This document shows, piece by piece, positions 22,593-32,624 of a stretch of 64,000 nt of DNA. Made by a program: the position numbers and the translations under genes. Under the pieces are notes generated by a model that saw only the letters and a program-made list of their open reading frames with translations, was not told where the DNA came from and ran no database searches. Source of the DNA: Porphyra umbilicalis. Its lineage: Eukaryota; Rhodophyta; Bangiophyceae; Bangiales; Bangiaceae. Each line of letters starts with the position of its first letter. Positions within the stretch are counted from its first letter, which is position 1. The stretch is from contig KV918875.1 in NCBI GenBank assembly GCA_002049455.2, positions 77,128-141,127 on the forward strand, written 5' to 3'.

Positions 22593-25500
22593 TTAGGGCC
22601 ACTTGATGGTCGTCTGCTTGGTGGCACTGTCACGGTACATGGTGACGACATCGGGGACGGCCTGCTGGTAGAAAGTGAATATGATGAACGAGTACTGCTT
22701 CATCTGGCGGAGGTGGTGCTGCTGCCGGCGCGAAAAAGCGTTGCGCTCCTCGGACGACGACGTGTTGGTGCCATGCATCGACACGTACGAGTCGGGAGAC
22801 AAGGCCTTGCTGCACTGCGTGTGGTTCTTGCGCCAGTGGAAGCGGTCCACGCGCAAGGACACCTTCTTGGCCACGTGCGCGAGGCGGACGAGCGCCGTCT
22901 TCAGCGCAGCGCAGGCAAAGTCGTAGATGTTCTTGTTCGGCGGGGTGGCAAACCGCTGCACGACGAAGTCAATCGGCATTCGCTGGCTCTCGGACTTGTC
23001 CAGCACCACGATGCCAAGGCACTTGGGGTGCTTGCACGTGCAAAAGCCAGCGTCCCGCCCGTGTGGGCCTTCTGCTTGCCCATCTCGTGCTGGCAGTTGG
23101 GGAAGTCCGTTTGCGCCGTCGAAGCGCCCAAGAAGCCCGGCATTGAGCGGTCTACCGGCAACTCCGGCGCCCAGACGCCCGTCCGCAAGAAGTTCTCCGC
23201 CTGCCCGACCGGCAGGCTGGACGCGGACGCGTACGCGGCGGCGGTCGCTTCAGGCAGCAGCCACATGCGCGTGTACTGCTGCGCTGTGAAGGGCTGATCG
23301 GGGTGCGCTAACGCCATGGCCTCCTTCGAGATCTCCTCCTCGTCGCTGTCGCCGACCTCGTCTGAGCCGCCGCTGCGCGACAGCAGCGAGTCGTCGTCAG
23401 AGTCGGACGGCGCTGCGTCTTCCACGAAATCGTTGTAGTCCGCGCGCGTCTCGACCAAGCACAGCAATAACACACCAAACACCCGGCGAAGCTCCGCGTT
23501 GGCACACAGAGCGGGCGCCAGACTGGTGACCGCGCCCCTCAGGAGGCGCAGCTCGCTCACGTCCACCCGCGCCACCACATTCGACAATGTCGCCACCGTG
23601 AAGTCGTCGGAGAGCAAGCAGTCAAACACAGCGTTGACGGCGGACCAATTGTCGCCCGGTGCCCACACGGTGAACAGGTCCAGCACCACCGCGCGAACAA
23701 AGTCGAGCAGCTTCAAGGCGGATGCGGACGTGCACGGAACGCCGATGCGCAGCGGCAGCACGAGTTTTTGGATCCGCGCAGAGCCGCTGGCGCCACCAGT
23801 GTCATCCAGCGCCGGCTCGGCAAACTGTTCCGCGTAGAAAAGCAGCGGCGCATGGTCTTCCCACGCGTGCCCATGGGAGGCTCGTAGGCGGGCCCGACGC
23901 CAAAGTCGTCGTCGGTCGAGGCCTCAAAGTTGTTGACCATGCCACTGTCAGACAGCTCCCCATCCCTCGCCCAGCCGCCGTCCGAAGCCATCTCGCCAGT
24001 GTCCGCAGCCTCCTGGTCGTCTAACGACACCGCATCGCGCTCGCCTTGATCATAATCTCCGCCGTCGCCCACAGCGCCAATATCTTCGTTGGCAGCGTCA
24101 TCGGGGGGCTTGCCTCCACTGACCTCGTTGGCATCGTCCGAAAAGTCGGTTGCGGCGGCCTTGACGGCCTCAATGAGGGGTCCAGGCACATGACGGAGGA
24201 GGTCGCGCGGCCAGCCAAGGATGTCCATCTCTAGGGAACACGCCGCCCGGCGGCACACAAGCACCACGCGGAAAAAGTCAATTAGCTCCAGCCGCACCCC
24301 GCCGTCATCGACGGGGTCCCACACGCGCTCCTGCTTGCCGCCCTTCTTGGGCAAAGGGTTCCCCGAAAACTTCTACACGGTGCCGCCAATCACCACGTAG
24401 CCCGTCAACATGAAAAAGGCCATCACATTGCCGCGCATCGCCGTGATCGTTGTGATTGCGTTCTTCTTGGAAGCGGTCAAGTGCGACAGCACCCCGCCGA
24501 GAGCCTTTGAGAGCGCCTCTTCCTTTATAAAACGGGCATACACAGACGCCCGCGCAATACGGGATAGCGGGGTGGAAGACCGCAAGAAGGGGATCATAAA
24601 CTTGAGACGGTAGCCAAGCTGGAGGCCATCGAAGCAAATAACGGCGTAGCTTCCGTCGACGCGCACGCACCTGGCACAACGCGTGACCGCCGCGGGTAGC
24701 CCCGCAATGACGAGCTTCAGGTACAAGATGATGGCTTTTCGCAGCGTCGTGACGGAGCTCAGCGTCTCCTTGACCTTGGGGTACACATAGTTGGAGCTCA
24801 TCTCCCAGTAGGCGTCACGGTAGTACGCGGAGGAGCGTAGAGAGCTGCCGTGGAGGGACAGGTTGACCGACGTCTTCCACAAGAACACCTTCGAGTAGGC
24901 CTTCGAAGAGAACGAAAAGACGACGCCTTGGTATCGGCCTTCAGGGATAACGCGGTAGTTGCACTCGTGGCACCTCCACGTGTGCACCATGCCCGAGGCC
25001 ACCCCCTCCCCACACTCGAGCAGCACCTCCCACGGCGTGACAAACGATTCGTGCTCGACCTTTCAGTAAGGGCACACGTTGGCAGCGGGGAAGAAGAGCA
25101 CGATGGCAGCGGGGTCGACCAGCGCATGGACAGTCATCGCTCGCTCCTCTTGAGCAGCACCTGGCGGCACCAGGTGCCGAGGTAGCATCGACTGCGGCAT
25201 CTGCTTCCGACGATCCGGGCTGCTGCCCTCCTCCGCCACCCCACACGCGCCCGCTTCTGGCTCCTTGTTGCGGTGCTCGTCGGTCCCCATGCTGCTGCTG
25301 CGGCGGCGGCCGCGTGTTGACAACTCCCGTCCGAAGTGCGACAGGAGAAGCAGACACAGTTGGCAGTCCTCGTCTTTCGGACCACCGCAGACGGCCAGCT
25401 CCCGCCAGGCATTCGAACGACGCAGGTAAATGGCCCATACAGCACCGCGCGACCGACTGCCCGGGAGCTCAACCGCTGCGACGCGCCCAGGATTACGAAC

Positions 25501-26191
25501 AGGTCCGCCATGGTGACAGCAAGAGCTGACCGCACCTCTTCCAGCGCCAGCTCCATCGGCTCTTGCATCGAGCACCCGCCGATGGCGAGGCACGTCTCGG
25601 CCTCACTGCAGGTACAGACGACGCGGTTGTTCTTCAGCGAGGTTACCACAGCCACGGCCAGGTGGCGCCCTTGGTTATCCCGTGACCCACCCGTACCGTA
25701 TTGACGAGCGCACCGACGGCGCCACTGCGCGACAGGCCCCTAGCGCGCGTTCTCAGCGCCTTGTACGTGAAAGTCGATATCTTGTGCCGCAGGTTGCGCA
25801 GCTCCTCAAGGTTGACGTTGATCAGCTCTGACGGGTCAAAGAGCTCCGACAATTTGAGTGAGGCACTGGTAGACAGAAGCACAAGGAGCACCTGGTGCAG
25901 CGACTCACGGACATCCAGCCCCAACCCTTTTTTTCGGCCAGGACCTCGTCGCGGATAGCCTCCCCGCCGCTCAAAGAACACGTGGCGAGGGTTGAGCGCC
26001 TCAGTCGCCAGCGCCGTTGCTGCAGACGCGTGCACCAGGTCGTTGGCATTGACGAAAACCGTGTCCCCATCGCGGGAGCGCTGCGCCTGCGCCATCACCG
26101 CGGTGTCGCTTGCCTCTGGCGCCGACGTCGCCGCCATTTGCAGGTCCTCGACGGTGGTGTATACCACATCCATCAAATCGCTCATGTCCAT
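22593..26191 (-). pseudogene. KDZ-family transposase, degraded
   Basis: Minus-strand gene from ATG at 26189-26191 (MDMSDLMDVVYTTVEDLQ) to TAA at 22593-22595, about 1,200 codons. Order of parts: helical N-terminus; a SWIM-like Cys/His segment (CVCFSCRTSDGSCQHA, ~25,320); CPY..KVEHESFVTPW; a CARCVRVDG..AVICFDGLQLG motif holding the probable first catalytic Asp; an acidic linker; a Cys cluster CTCKHPKCLG (~23,045); IYDFACAALKT with the probable second Asp; VDRFHWRKNHTQCS, a hallmark of KDZ transposases; and a Glu in NTSSSEERNAF. Breaks: TGA at 25063-25065, TAG at 24373-24375, and frame changes near 25,700, 25,295, 23,858 and 23,057 (the last in a TTTT run). The segments read through in order, so this is one decayed gene. 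Confidence 0.78.
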
Positions 26192-26388
26192 TCTGACCGA
26201 CTCGCCTGCCGCAGTGGGCGGCGGAAAGAGGAACAACGACCTGCAGCCGAAATGCGCCGATGGCGGCGATACGCAGACGGGGGGCAGCGGCAGCAGGCCG
26301 CAGGAGAGGGTGACAGCGGCCGCCGAGCTCGCCACACCCACTGTAGCTGTCATCCAGCGGAGGAGCGCTAGGCCGCCGCGCTGCGCCC

Positions 26389-26393
26389 GCAAC
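26389..26393. repeat. Left target-site duplication of Copia element
   Basis: GCAAC, matched at 31354-31358. Confidence 0.95.
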
Positions 26394-26811
26394 TGTTGAA
26401 ACGCAGTGGGGATAGGGGTTGGGGTATCACGGTGAAGTGGTTGAGTGGCTTGAGCTTGTGTGTGTGTGTGCGAACGTGCTTTGTTGGTTGTCCTAAGGTT
26501 CGCCCGCCTCTCCCAACCGAGAGCACCTCTCAAATAGTCCTTACCGGCCCAAGTGCTCCCTCCTCTCGCGCCCACACCGACGCCCACGCCCTCGCACCAA
26601 ATCGAATCACTCACCAAATCAAAAGCCACTAGAGCAAAGCGAAGATCAAATCCAAAACATGCCAAAAGTAACGCCCCAAGATGACCCAACACGAATGTGT
26701 GCAACTTGACCACGCCTTGCAAATGTACCACGTGGGGTACCATAAGGGTCACCGACCATCATCCATCCGCGAACCGCCAGTGGAGTCGGCGACGAGCATC
26801 ACAGTCCAACA
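26394..26811 (-). repeat. 3' LTR of the Copia element
   Basis: 418 bp, starting TGTTGGACTGTG and ending CGTTTCAACA in element orientation. It contains a short (GT)n run at about 26457-26470. Confidence 0.95.
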
Positions 26812-26824
26812 CTCCTCCTTGCTT
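26812..26824 (-). promoter_or_regulatory. Polypurine tract
   Basis: AAGCAAGGAGGAG in element orientation, directly upstream of the 3' LTR, the expected place for plus-strand priming. Confidence 0.75.
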
Positions 26825-26846
26825 GTTTCTGCGGTGGTTCTTGTAT

Positions 26847-29800
26847 TCAGCAAAGCCCCATGGCCTCGACATGCTTGTCGTGCCTGGTCTTGCCGAGCTC
26901 CTTCGCCATCGGGTCCGCCACCATGTCGTCCGTTGCACAATGCTCCAGTGTCACCTTGTCCGTCGTGATGGCCTCGCGCACGAAGTGGTATCGAATGTCG
27001 ATGTGCTTGGTGCGCTTGTGCTCGACGGGGTTCTTGGAGAAGTCAATGCACCCGCTGTTGTCAACCTTGATGTTGATCGGCCCGCCCGAGATCGCTGTTC
27101 GCAGCCCTTGAGATGCCACGCTTTGCACGAGCTTGTTGAGCCAAACAGCTTCCTTCCTGGCCTCACATAGAGCCATGTACTCGGCTTCCATCGTCGACAG
27201 CGCCACCGTCTTCTGCAACTTAGAACCCCAGCTGACGGCTGCTCCGCCAAAGATGAAGGTGAAGCCCGTCGGAGAACGTCGCGTCTCGTGGTCACCCGCC
27301 CAGTCGGCATCACTAAAGCCTTGTAGAACACAGGAAGAGCTCTTGTCGAAGACCAGCCCCTTGTCCATCGAACCCTTGACATACCGTAGAACGCTCTTGA
27401 TCGCCGCCCAATGCTCCTTGCCGTAGCACGAGACAAACCGACTCAGCTTTCCGATGGCGAAGGCGAGGTCAGGACGCGTCCCGACCATCAGGTACATTAG
27501 ACTGCCGAAGGCTTCGCGGTAGGGCAGCGCGTCGTCGCTCTCGTCGGCCTTGACCAGCTGCAGGCCCACCTCCAGCGGCGTTCCGATCGGGTTGCACTCC
27601 GCCATCCCAAACTTCTCAAGCACTTGCGCTGCGTACCTGCCCTGCGACAGCTTGAGGGTGCCCAACGCCTTGTCTCGCCTAATCTCTAGCCCGAGGATGA
27701 CCTTTGCCTCGCCCAGGTCCTTCATCTCAAAACGCTCGTGCAGAGCGTCCTTAATCTTGTAGATCGCCGCCAGGCTTGATGCCGACAGAAAGAAGATCGT
27801 CGACGTACACCAGGACGATGATGATTTCGCCGTCATTCATAAGGAGGTAGAGGCATGCATCCGGGTCAATGTTGTCAAACCCCTGCGACTTGAAAGAGTC
27901 GTCGAGCTTGGCGTACCACATCTTGGGGGCTTGCTTCAGCCCATACAGCGCTTGGAGGAGACGACACACCTTGTCAGGATACGTCGGATCGACATAGCCG
28001 TCTGACTGCTCCATGTAGACCTCCTCGTCAAGGTCGCCGTTGAGGAATGCCGTCTTGACGTCCATCTGATGTAGCTCCCACCCGCTCGCCGCCGTCATCG
28101 CCAGGATGCATCGAATGGTGGTGAACTTGGCCACCGGCGCGAACGTCTCTTTGTAGTCGAGCCCCTTGATCTTCCGGTTCCCCATGAAGCACAGGCGCGC
28201 CTTGTGCCGTGTAGTGTTATTCCCGTTCTTGTCAACTTCGTTCTTGACCTTGTAAACCCACTTGCCCTGCAGCACGCGTCGACTGGCCGGTCGATCCGTC
28301 AAGCGCCAAGTCTTGTTCTTGCGGATGGCTTCCATCTCCTCGTCCATAGCAATCTTCCACTTAGCCGATTCTTGCCCTTGAACGGCTTGCACGTACGTCG
28401 TGGGCGCCTCGTGCGCAACCAGGCTCACCGGGCGCCAGTACTCGACAGGTGGTCGCCGCGCTCTGCCGCTCCGACGCAGCGTGTCTTGAGAGCCGCCAAT
28501 AGCTTGACTGTCGTCCGCGGACTTGTCAGATCCATCGTCGTGCTTGTCATCCTTGTCGTCATTGTCAGCATCTACGTCTTCGCCGTCGCTTGCAGAGCGC
28601 AAACCCGTCTCGACTCGGACGTTTTCGTCTCCGGGAAGCTTCTCCGCAACTTCTGCGACCTCGCTTACGTTCGTCTCGGCGAACACGACGTTTCGTGCCC
28701 TGACGACCTTGCCGTCGTCGAGGATGACCTTGTACGCCTTGCTGCCGTCGGGATAGCCTAAGAAGACGCCCTTCGCCGCCTTGTCGCCAAACGTGCCGTC
28801 GATGTGACTCTTGTGCAGCACCACCCAGCATGTCGACCCGAACACCCGCATGTGGCTTACGTTGGGCTTATTCCCGGTCCACAGCTCAAAAGGCGTCTTG
28901 CCGACGGGAAGTGCCCGGCTGGTGACGCGGTTCTTGATGTACACCGCCGTCTTGATGGCATCCGCCCAAAGATCCTGATCGACGTCCTTGTGTCGCATCA
29001 TGGTGCAAGCCATCTCCACCAGAACTCGGTTGAGCCGCTCAGCAACTCCGTTCTGCTGCGGCGTGTCGGGCACCGTCGTCTGGTGCGTCGTGCCGTTCTC
29101 ATCGTGAAGAGCCTTGAATGCGTTCGACACGTACTCGCCGCCATTGTTGGATCGCAGGATCTTGATCTTGGTTCCCGTGTGCAGCTGGGCCTTAGTCAGC
29201 CACTTCTTGTACTCAGAGAGCAGATCGCTCTTCTTCTGCAGGAAGACCACGTCGGTCCAGTGGGAGAAGTCGTCGGTAAAAGTGCCGAAGTAGAGCGCAC
29301 CGCCACGCGACGGCTCCGACATTGGCCCGCCCAGGTCCGAGTGCACGAGCTGCAGGCGCTTGCTGACTCGACCTCCTCCTGCACTAGGCATAGGCATCAT
29401 AGCCGCCTTCCCATACACGCACGGCTCGCAGACGTCCTTGACCGCCATGAAAGAGCACTCGCGTCCATTGATGTCCTTGTTCTTGATCATCCGCTTAACG
29501 CCAGTCACGTTGACGTGCCCAAGGCGCTCATGCCAGAGCTGAAGAGAGGCCACCGCAGCAATATCCGACAGTGGGGCCATGTCCAGGTGGTAGAGCCCGT
29601 TCTTACGAGTGCCTCACGCAGCAGTCTTCTGGTTCATCTTGATGATCGTCTTACTGCCCTTGAATGACACTTCCGCCCCACGCTCCTCCATCATGCCGAC
29701 CGACATGAGGTTGAAGCCCATTGTAGGAACATGGAGTACCTTCTTTAACTTGATCTTGCGCGTCTTGCCGTGAACGATGACATTGAGCACGACGGTTCCG

Positions 29801-30774
29801 ACGCCCGCCGTGGCTACGGACCCCTTGTCACCCATCGTGACGCTCCGTCCCGTGGTCGTAAGGTAGTCGTCGAAGCACCCGCGCATCCAGCACATGTGTG
29901 CAGACGCCGCAGAGTCGACAAGCCACGACTTGGAGATGTCATCGGTGTCAGCCGCATTGCCCACCAGACAGATGGCGTCGTCGCTGTCGCTACTATCGTC
30001 AGCCGCAATCGCGGCCACCTTGTCCTGTCTCTGCTTCTTGGCCTTGAGCTCTGGGCAATCGAGAGAGATGTGCCCAAACGTATGGCAGTAGTAGCACTCG
30101 GTCTTGGAGAGGTCACCACGGCGGCCTTGACCTCGATAGTTGGCGCCGACGAGTGCCATGTCGCCAATGCGCTTCGTTGCCGGTGACTTGTCCGCCTGCC
30201 GCCGCTTCTCCTGAAGCAAGCGGCTCTTGACAAAGTCGAGGCTCAGCTCGTCCTCGCCCTTGGCGTTGAGAGCCACCAGCAGGTTCTCTTACTTTGACGT
30301 CAGCCCGTTGAGGACGCTCATGGCAACGTCCATCTCCGTCACCTCGCCGCCCATGGCCTTGAGGTTCTCGCCGAGGTTGCGCACGCGGTTGATGTAGCCC
30401 AGCATGCCCTCGCCGAATGTCATTTCGACGGTGTAGAACTCGCGTCGCGCCTTCATCTTGTTCATCAAACTCTTGCGCTGGAAGACACCTTCCAGCGTCG
30501 ACCACATTTCCGCCGTCGTCTTGCAGCCCGACACGTGCTCGAGCTTCTCAGACCCAAGGGTGAGCCCGATGATGGCGCTCGCCTTCGTGTCTCGACGCTT
30601 CCACACCGCCAACTCGCGGGTCTCCGCGTCCGTCGGCTTGCCGTCTTCGTCAAGCATATCGTCCAGGTCGCGCAGCGCGAGGACCATCTTAATGCGCTGA
30701 CGCCACTCGTGATAGTTCGTCTCCGTCAACTTGTCCATCTTGGTGCCGCCCATGCCGGCACCGCCTCCATCCAT
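26847..30774 (-). pseudogene. Copia gag-pol polyprotein, inactivated
   Basis: A single minus-strand frame begins with gag (MDKLTETNYHEWRQRIK, UBN2-type) and continues with a CCHC knuckle (CYYCHTFGHISLDC), the protease motif WLVDSAASAHM, the integrase HHCC zinc region (HERLGHVN...CEPCVYGK), the integrase core, then RT with KTAFLNGDL and YVDDLL, and RNase H (SDADWAGD, TMEAEYMAL). Defects: TAA at about 30,291 after gag, TGA at about 29,614 (each fits a C-to-T change of CAA or CGA), and a one-base frame change at about 27,790 just after YVDDLL. In addition the second integrase Asp is replaced by Asn (LRSNNGGEY instead of the usual SDNGGEY). ATG 30772-30774 was chosen because it precedes the gag domain by 12 codons and follows the leader and primer site. 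Confidence 0.95.
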
Positions 30775-30921
30775 GATGTTGTCTTGTCGTAGCGCCCGAC
30801 CTTGCGGAGCCGTGCGCCTTGCCCGTCACATGCTTGAACCACCTTGACCTCTTCCTCTTCGCACTTGCCGCGACCGCCGCGACACCAGCCGGCACACCTT
30901 GCTCTTGTCACAGCCCCGGCT

Positions 30922-30935
30922 CTGGGCCCATAACC
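30922..30935 (-). promoter_or_regulatory. Primer-binding site for a half tRNA-iMet
   Basis: The plus strand reads CTGGGCCCATAACC directly next to the 5' LTR. This is identical to the anticodon stem-loop of eukaryotic initiator tRNA-Met (known sequence). The element RNA is therefore complementary to the 5' half of that tRNA, the priming mode known from Drosophila copia. Confidence 0.85.
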
Positions 30936-31353
30936 TGTTGAAACGCAGTGGGGATAGGTGTTGGGGGACCACGGTGAAGTGGTCGAGTGGCTTGAGCTTG
31001 TGTGTGTGTGTGCGAACGTGCTTTGTTGGTTGTCCTAAGGTTCGCCCGCCTCTCCCAACCGAGAGCACCTCTCAAATAGTCCTTACCGGCCCAAGTGCTC
31101 CCTCCTCTCGCGCCCACACCGACGCCCACGCCCTCGCACCAAATCGAATCACTCACCAAATCAAAAGCCACTAGAGCAAAGCGAAGATCAAATCCAAAAC
31201 ATGCCAAAAGTAACGCCCCAAGATGACCCAACACGAATGTGTGCAACTTGACCACGCCTTGCAAATGTACCATGTGGGGTACCACAAGAGTCACCGACCA
31301 TCATCCATCCGCGAACCGCCAGTGGAGTCGGCGACGAGCATCACAGTCCAATA
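30936..31353 (-). repeat. 5' LTR of the Copia element
   Basis: 418 bp, nearly identical to 26394-26811. It should contain the element's promoter, but no TATA box was assigned. Confidence 0.95.
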
Positions 31354-31358
31354 GCAAC
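31354..31358. repeat. Right target-site duplication of Copia element
   Basis: GCAAC, matched at 26389-26393. Confidence 0.95.
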
Positions 31359-31389
31359 AGCGCCCCGCTTGTCGCGGGGCGACGGCCGT

Positions 31390-31830
31390 GCAGCACCAAC
31401 GGGAGGGGGCGCCAGCAGGGCACAGGAGGTAGCGAGGATGGCCGCCACAACGAGAAGGAGAAACAGAGCCCCCGGTGGGGGGGGGGGTGGCGGCCGGGAG
31501 CACCCGACGAAGCGCCCGCAGCCGACGTCAGCGGGAGCGACCACCAGCGGGCGAGCCGCACAAACGGGGGGTAGCACCAGCAGGCCACAGGAGGGGGCGA
31601 GGACGGGCGCCATGAAGAGAAGGAGCAGCAGCACCGGGGGGGGGGTTGGGGGCGGCGGGGCTCAACTGATGAAGCGGCCGCTGCCAACGGCGGCGGGGGG
31701 GATCGCCAGAGGGCGCGCCGTACGGAGGGGGGGCGGCGCCAAAGGGCCACAGAAGGCGGTGACGGCCGGCGTCACGAAGAGGAGTGGCATTGCCCGGGGG
31801 TGGGGGGGGGGAGCGCGAACCCTCTGCAGC
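31390..31830. repeat. Degenerate ~160-bp tandem repeats split by the Copia insertion
   Basis: Three related units begin near 31396, 31563 and 31718; each contains a GGG(A/T)(G)...GCCACAGGAGG...GAGG-type block followed by a G run. A further partial unit (GGCCGCAGGAGAGGGTGACAG) lies left of the Copia element at about 26275-26340, so the element landed inside the array. The array is probably subterminal sequence of the KDZ transposon. Confidence 0.55.
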
Positions 31831-32331
31831 GGCCGCAGACGAGAGCGGCGGGGCCAACCGCGAGCGGCCGTGACGCGTCGGCGGCGGAGCGACGGCTGCG
31901 CTGCCCCACGCCGTTCCCAAGAAGGCGAAATCGTCTGGCCGATGCCGCTGAAAACAGTGTCGGGGCTGGGGCGCCGGAAGAGGGTGGCCGCTGCCGGCGC
32001 CGCGCCGCGAGCTGCGGTGGCGGCGGTGGACGCCGTGACGGGGACGGCGTCGGAATGGGGAGCATGCAGCGGCGAGCGTGGCGGGGGCATCCGGCGTGGG
32101 AAATCGGCCACTCCCCCCCCCCCCAATGCCCCAGCTGGCCTCGCCTGCGGGCGGCATGAAGAGCGCCACCATTGTCGAAAACATACTTCGGTATCGAAAC
32201 CCTTTCGGAAAGGTAGGTCCAGACGACAAGAGGGGCCCGATGTGGGCCAGTCCCGTGAGAGGCCCTGAACCACACGGTAACGCAATATCACGCATGCCCA
32301 TTGCTGTACCTGAGGCAAGGGGCGTACAGTT
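31831..32331. other. Right subterminal region of KDZ element
   Basis: GC-rich in its first half, more balanced from 32150 on. No gene supported; overlapping minus-strand frames are Pro/Arg/Ser low complexity. Confidence 0.4.
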
Positions 32332-32385
32332 GCTTGCGCGATGCGCTTCCAATTCCTCAGAGCATGCGAGATTTTGAGTGTTTTA
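32332..32385. repeat. Right terminal inverted repeat of KDZ element
   Basis: Reverse-complement match to 17079-17130, with small indels. Confidence 0.75.
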
Positions 32386-32392
32386 CCGTGAA

Positions 32393-32401
32393 CCCTGTCC
32401 G
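32393..32401. repeat. Right target-site duplication of KDZ element
   Basis: CCCTGTCCG, identical to 17061-17069 and directly outside the inverted terminus. Confidence 0.75.
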
Positions 32402-32624
32402 TACGCTGCACAAGCAAAATATTAGGTCACTAGTAGGCACCCCGTTTTGCAAACAGGGCGCCAAAGCGAAGCTAGCACACTAGCCACCGCCTTCTAGTGA
32501 ACAGTCAACGATTACCCGCTCGAGGCGGCTCGAAGACAAATGGCTGTGCGCCGTGACCGGCGGTAACGTGGCGGAGGGGTGAGTTGGGGGTCCGGGCACC
32601 CCCCCCCGCGGCGGCGCGGCAGCG

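Larger units (their letters stand above)
26394..31353 (-). mobile_element. Ty1/Copia LTR retrotransposon inserted in the KDZ element
   Basis: A 4,960-bp element in minus orientation. It has two 418-bp LTRs (26394-26811 and 30936-31353) and a direct 5-bp duplication GCAAC at 26389-26393 and 31354-31358. Between them lies one gag-pol frame with the Copia order protease-integrase-RT-RNase H. By eye the LTRs differ at about eight positions, so insertion was fairly recent. The outermost right LTR base pair has changed (TG to TA in element orientation). Confidence 0.97.
17070..32392. mobile_element. KDZ-superfamily DNA transposon with nested Copia element
   Basis: Three independent signs delimit the element. 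First, related inverted termini: a segment at 17079-17102 and its counterpart at 32361-32385 share AAAATCTCGCATGCT and TAAAACA, and inward of these TGGAAGC and CGCAAGC also match. Second, CCCTGTCCG occurs directly outside both ends (17061-17069 and 32393-32401), a 9-bp duplication consistent with the 8-9 bp known for this superfamily. Third, the contents are a Ulp1-type protease gene (+) and a KDZ transposase gene (-), converging. Removing the Copia insertion leaves about 10.36 kb. Both genes carry nonsense and frameshift changes, so this copy is not autonomous now. Confidence 0.82.

Noticed and set aside
22593-26191. Spliceosomal introns as cause of the frame changes in the KDZ transposase
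   Set aside because: Segments abut without missing length, one change lies in a TTTT run, and nonsense codons are also present; decay is simpler.
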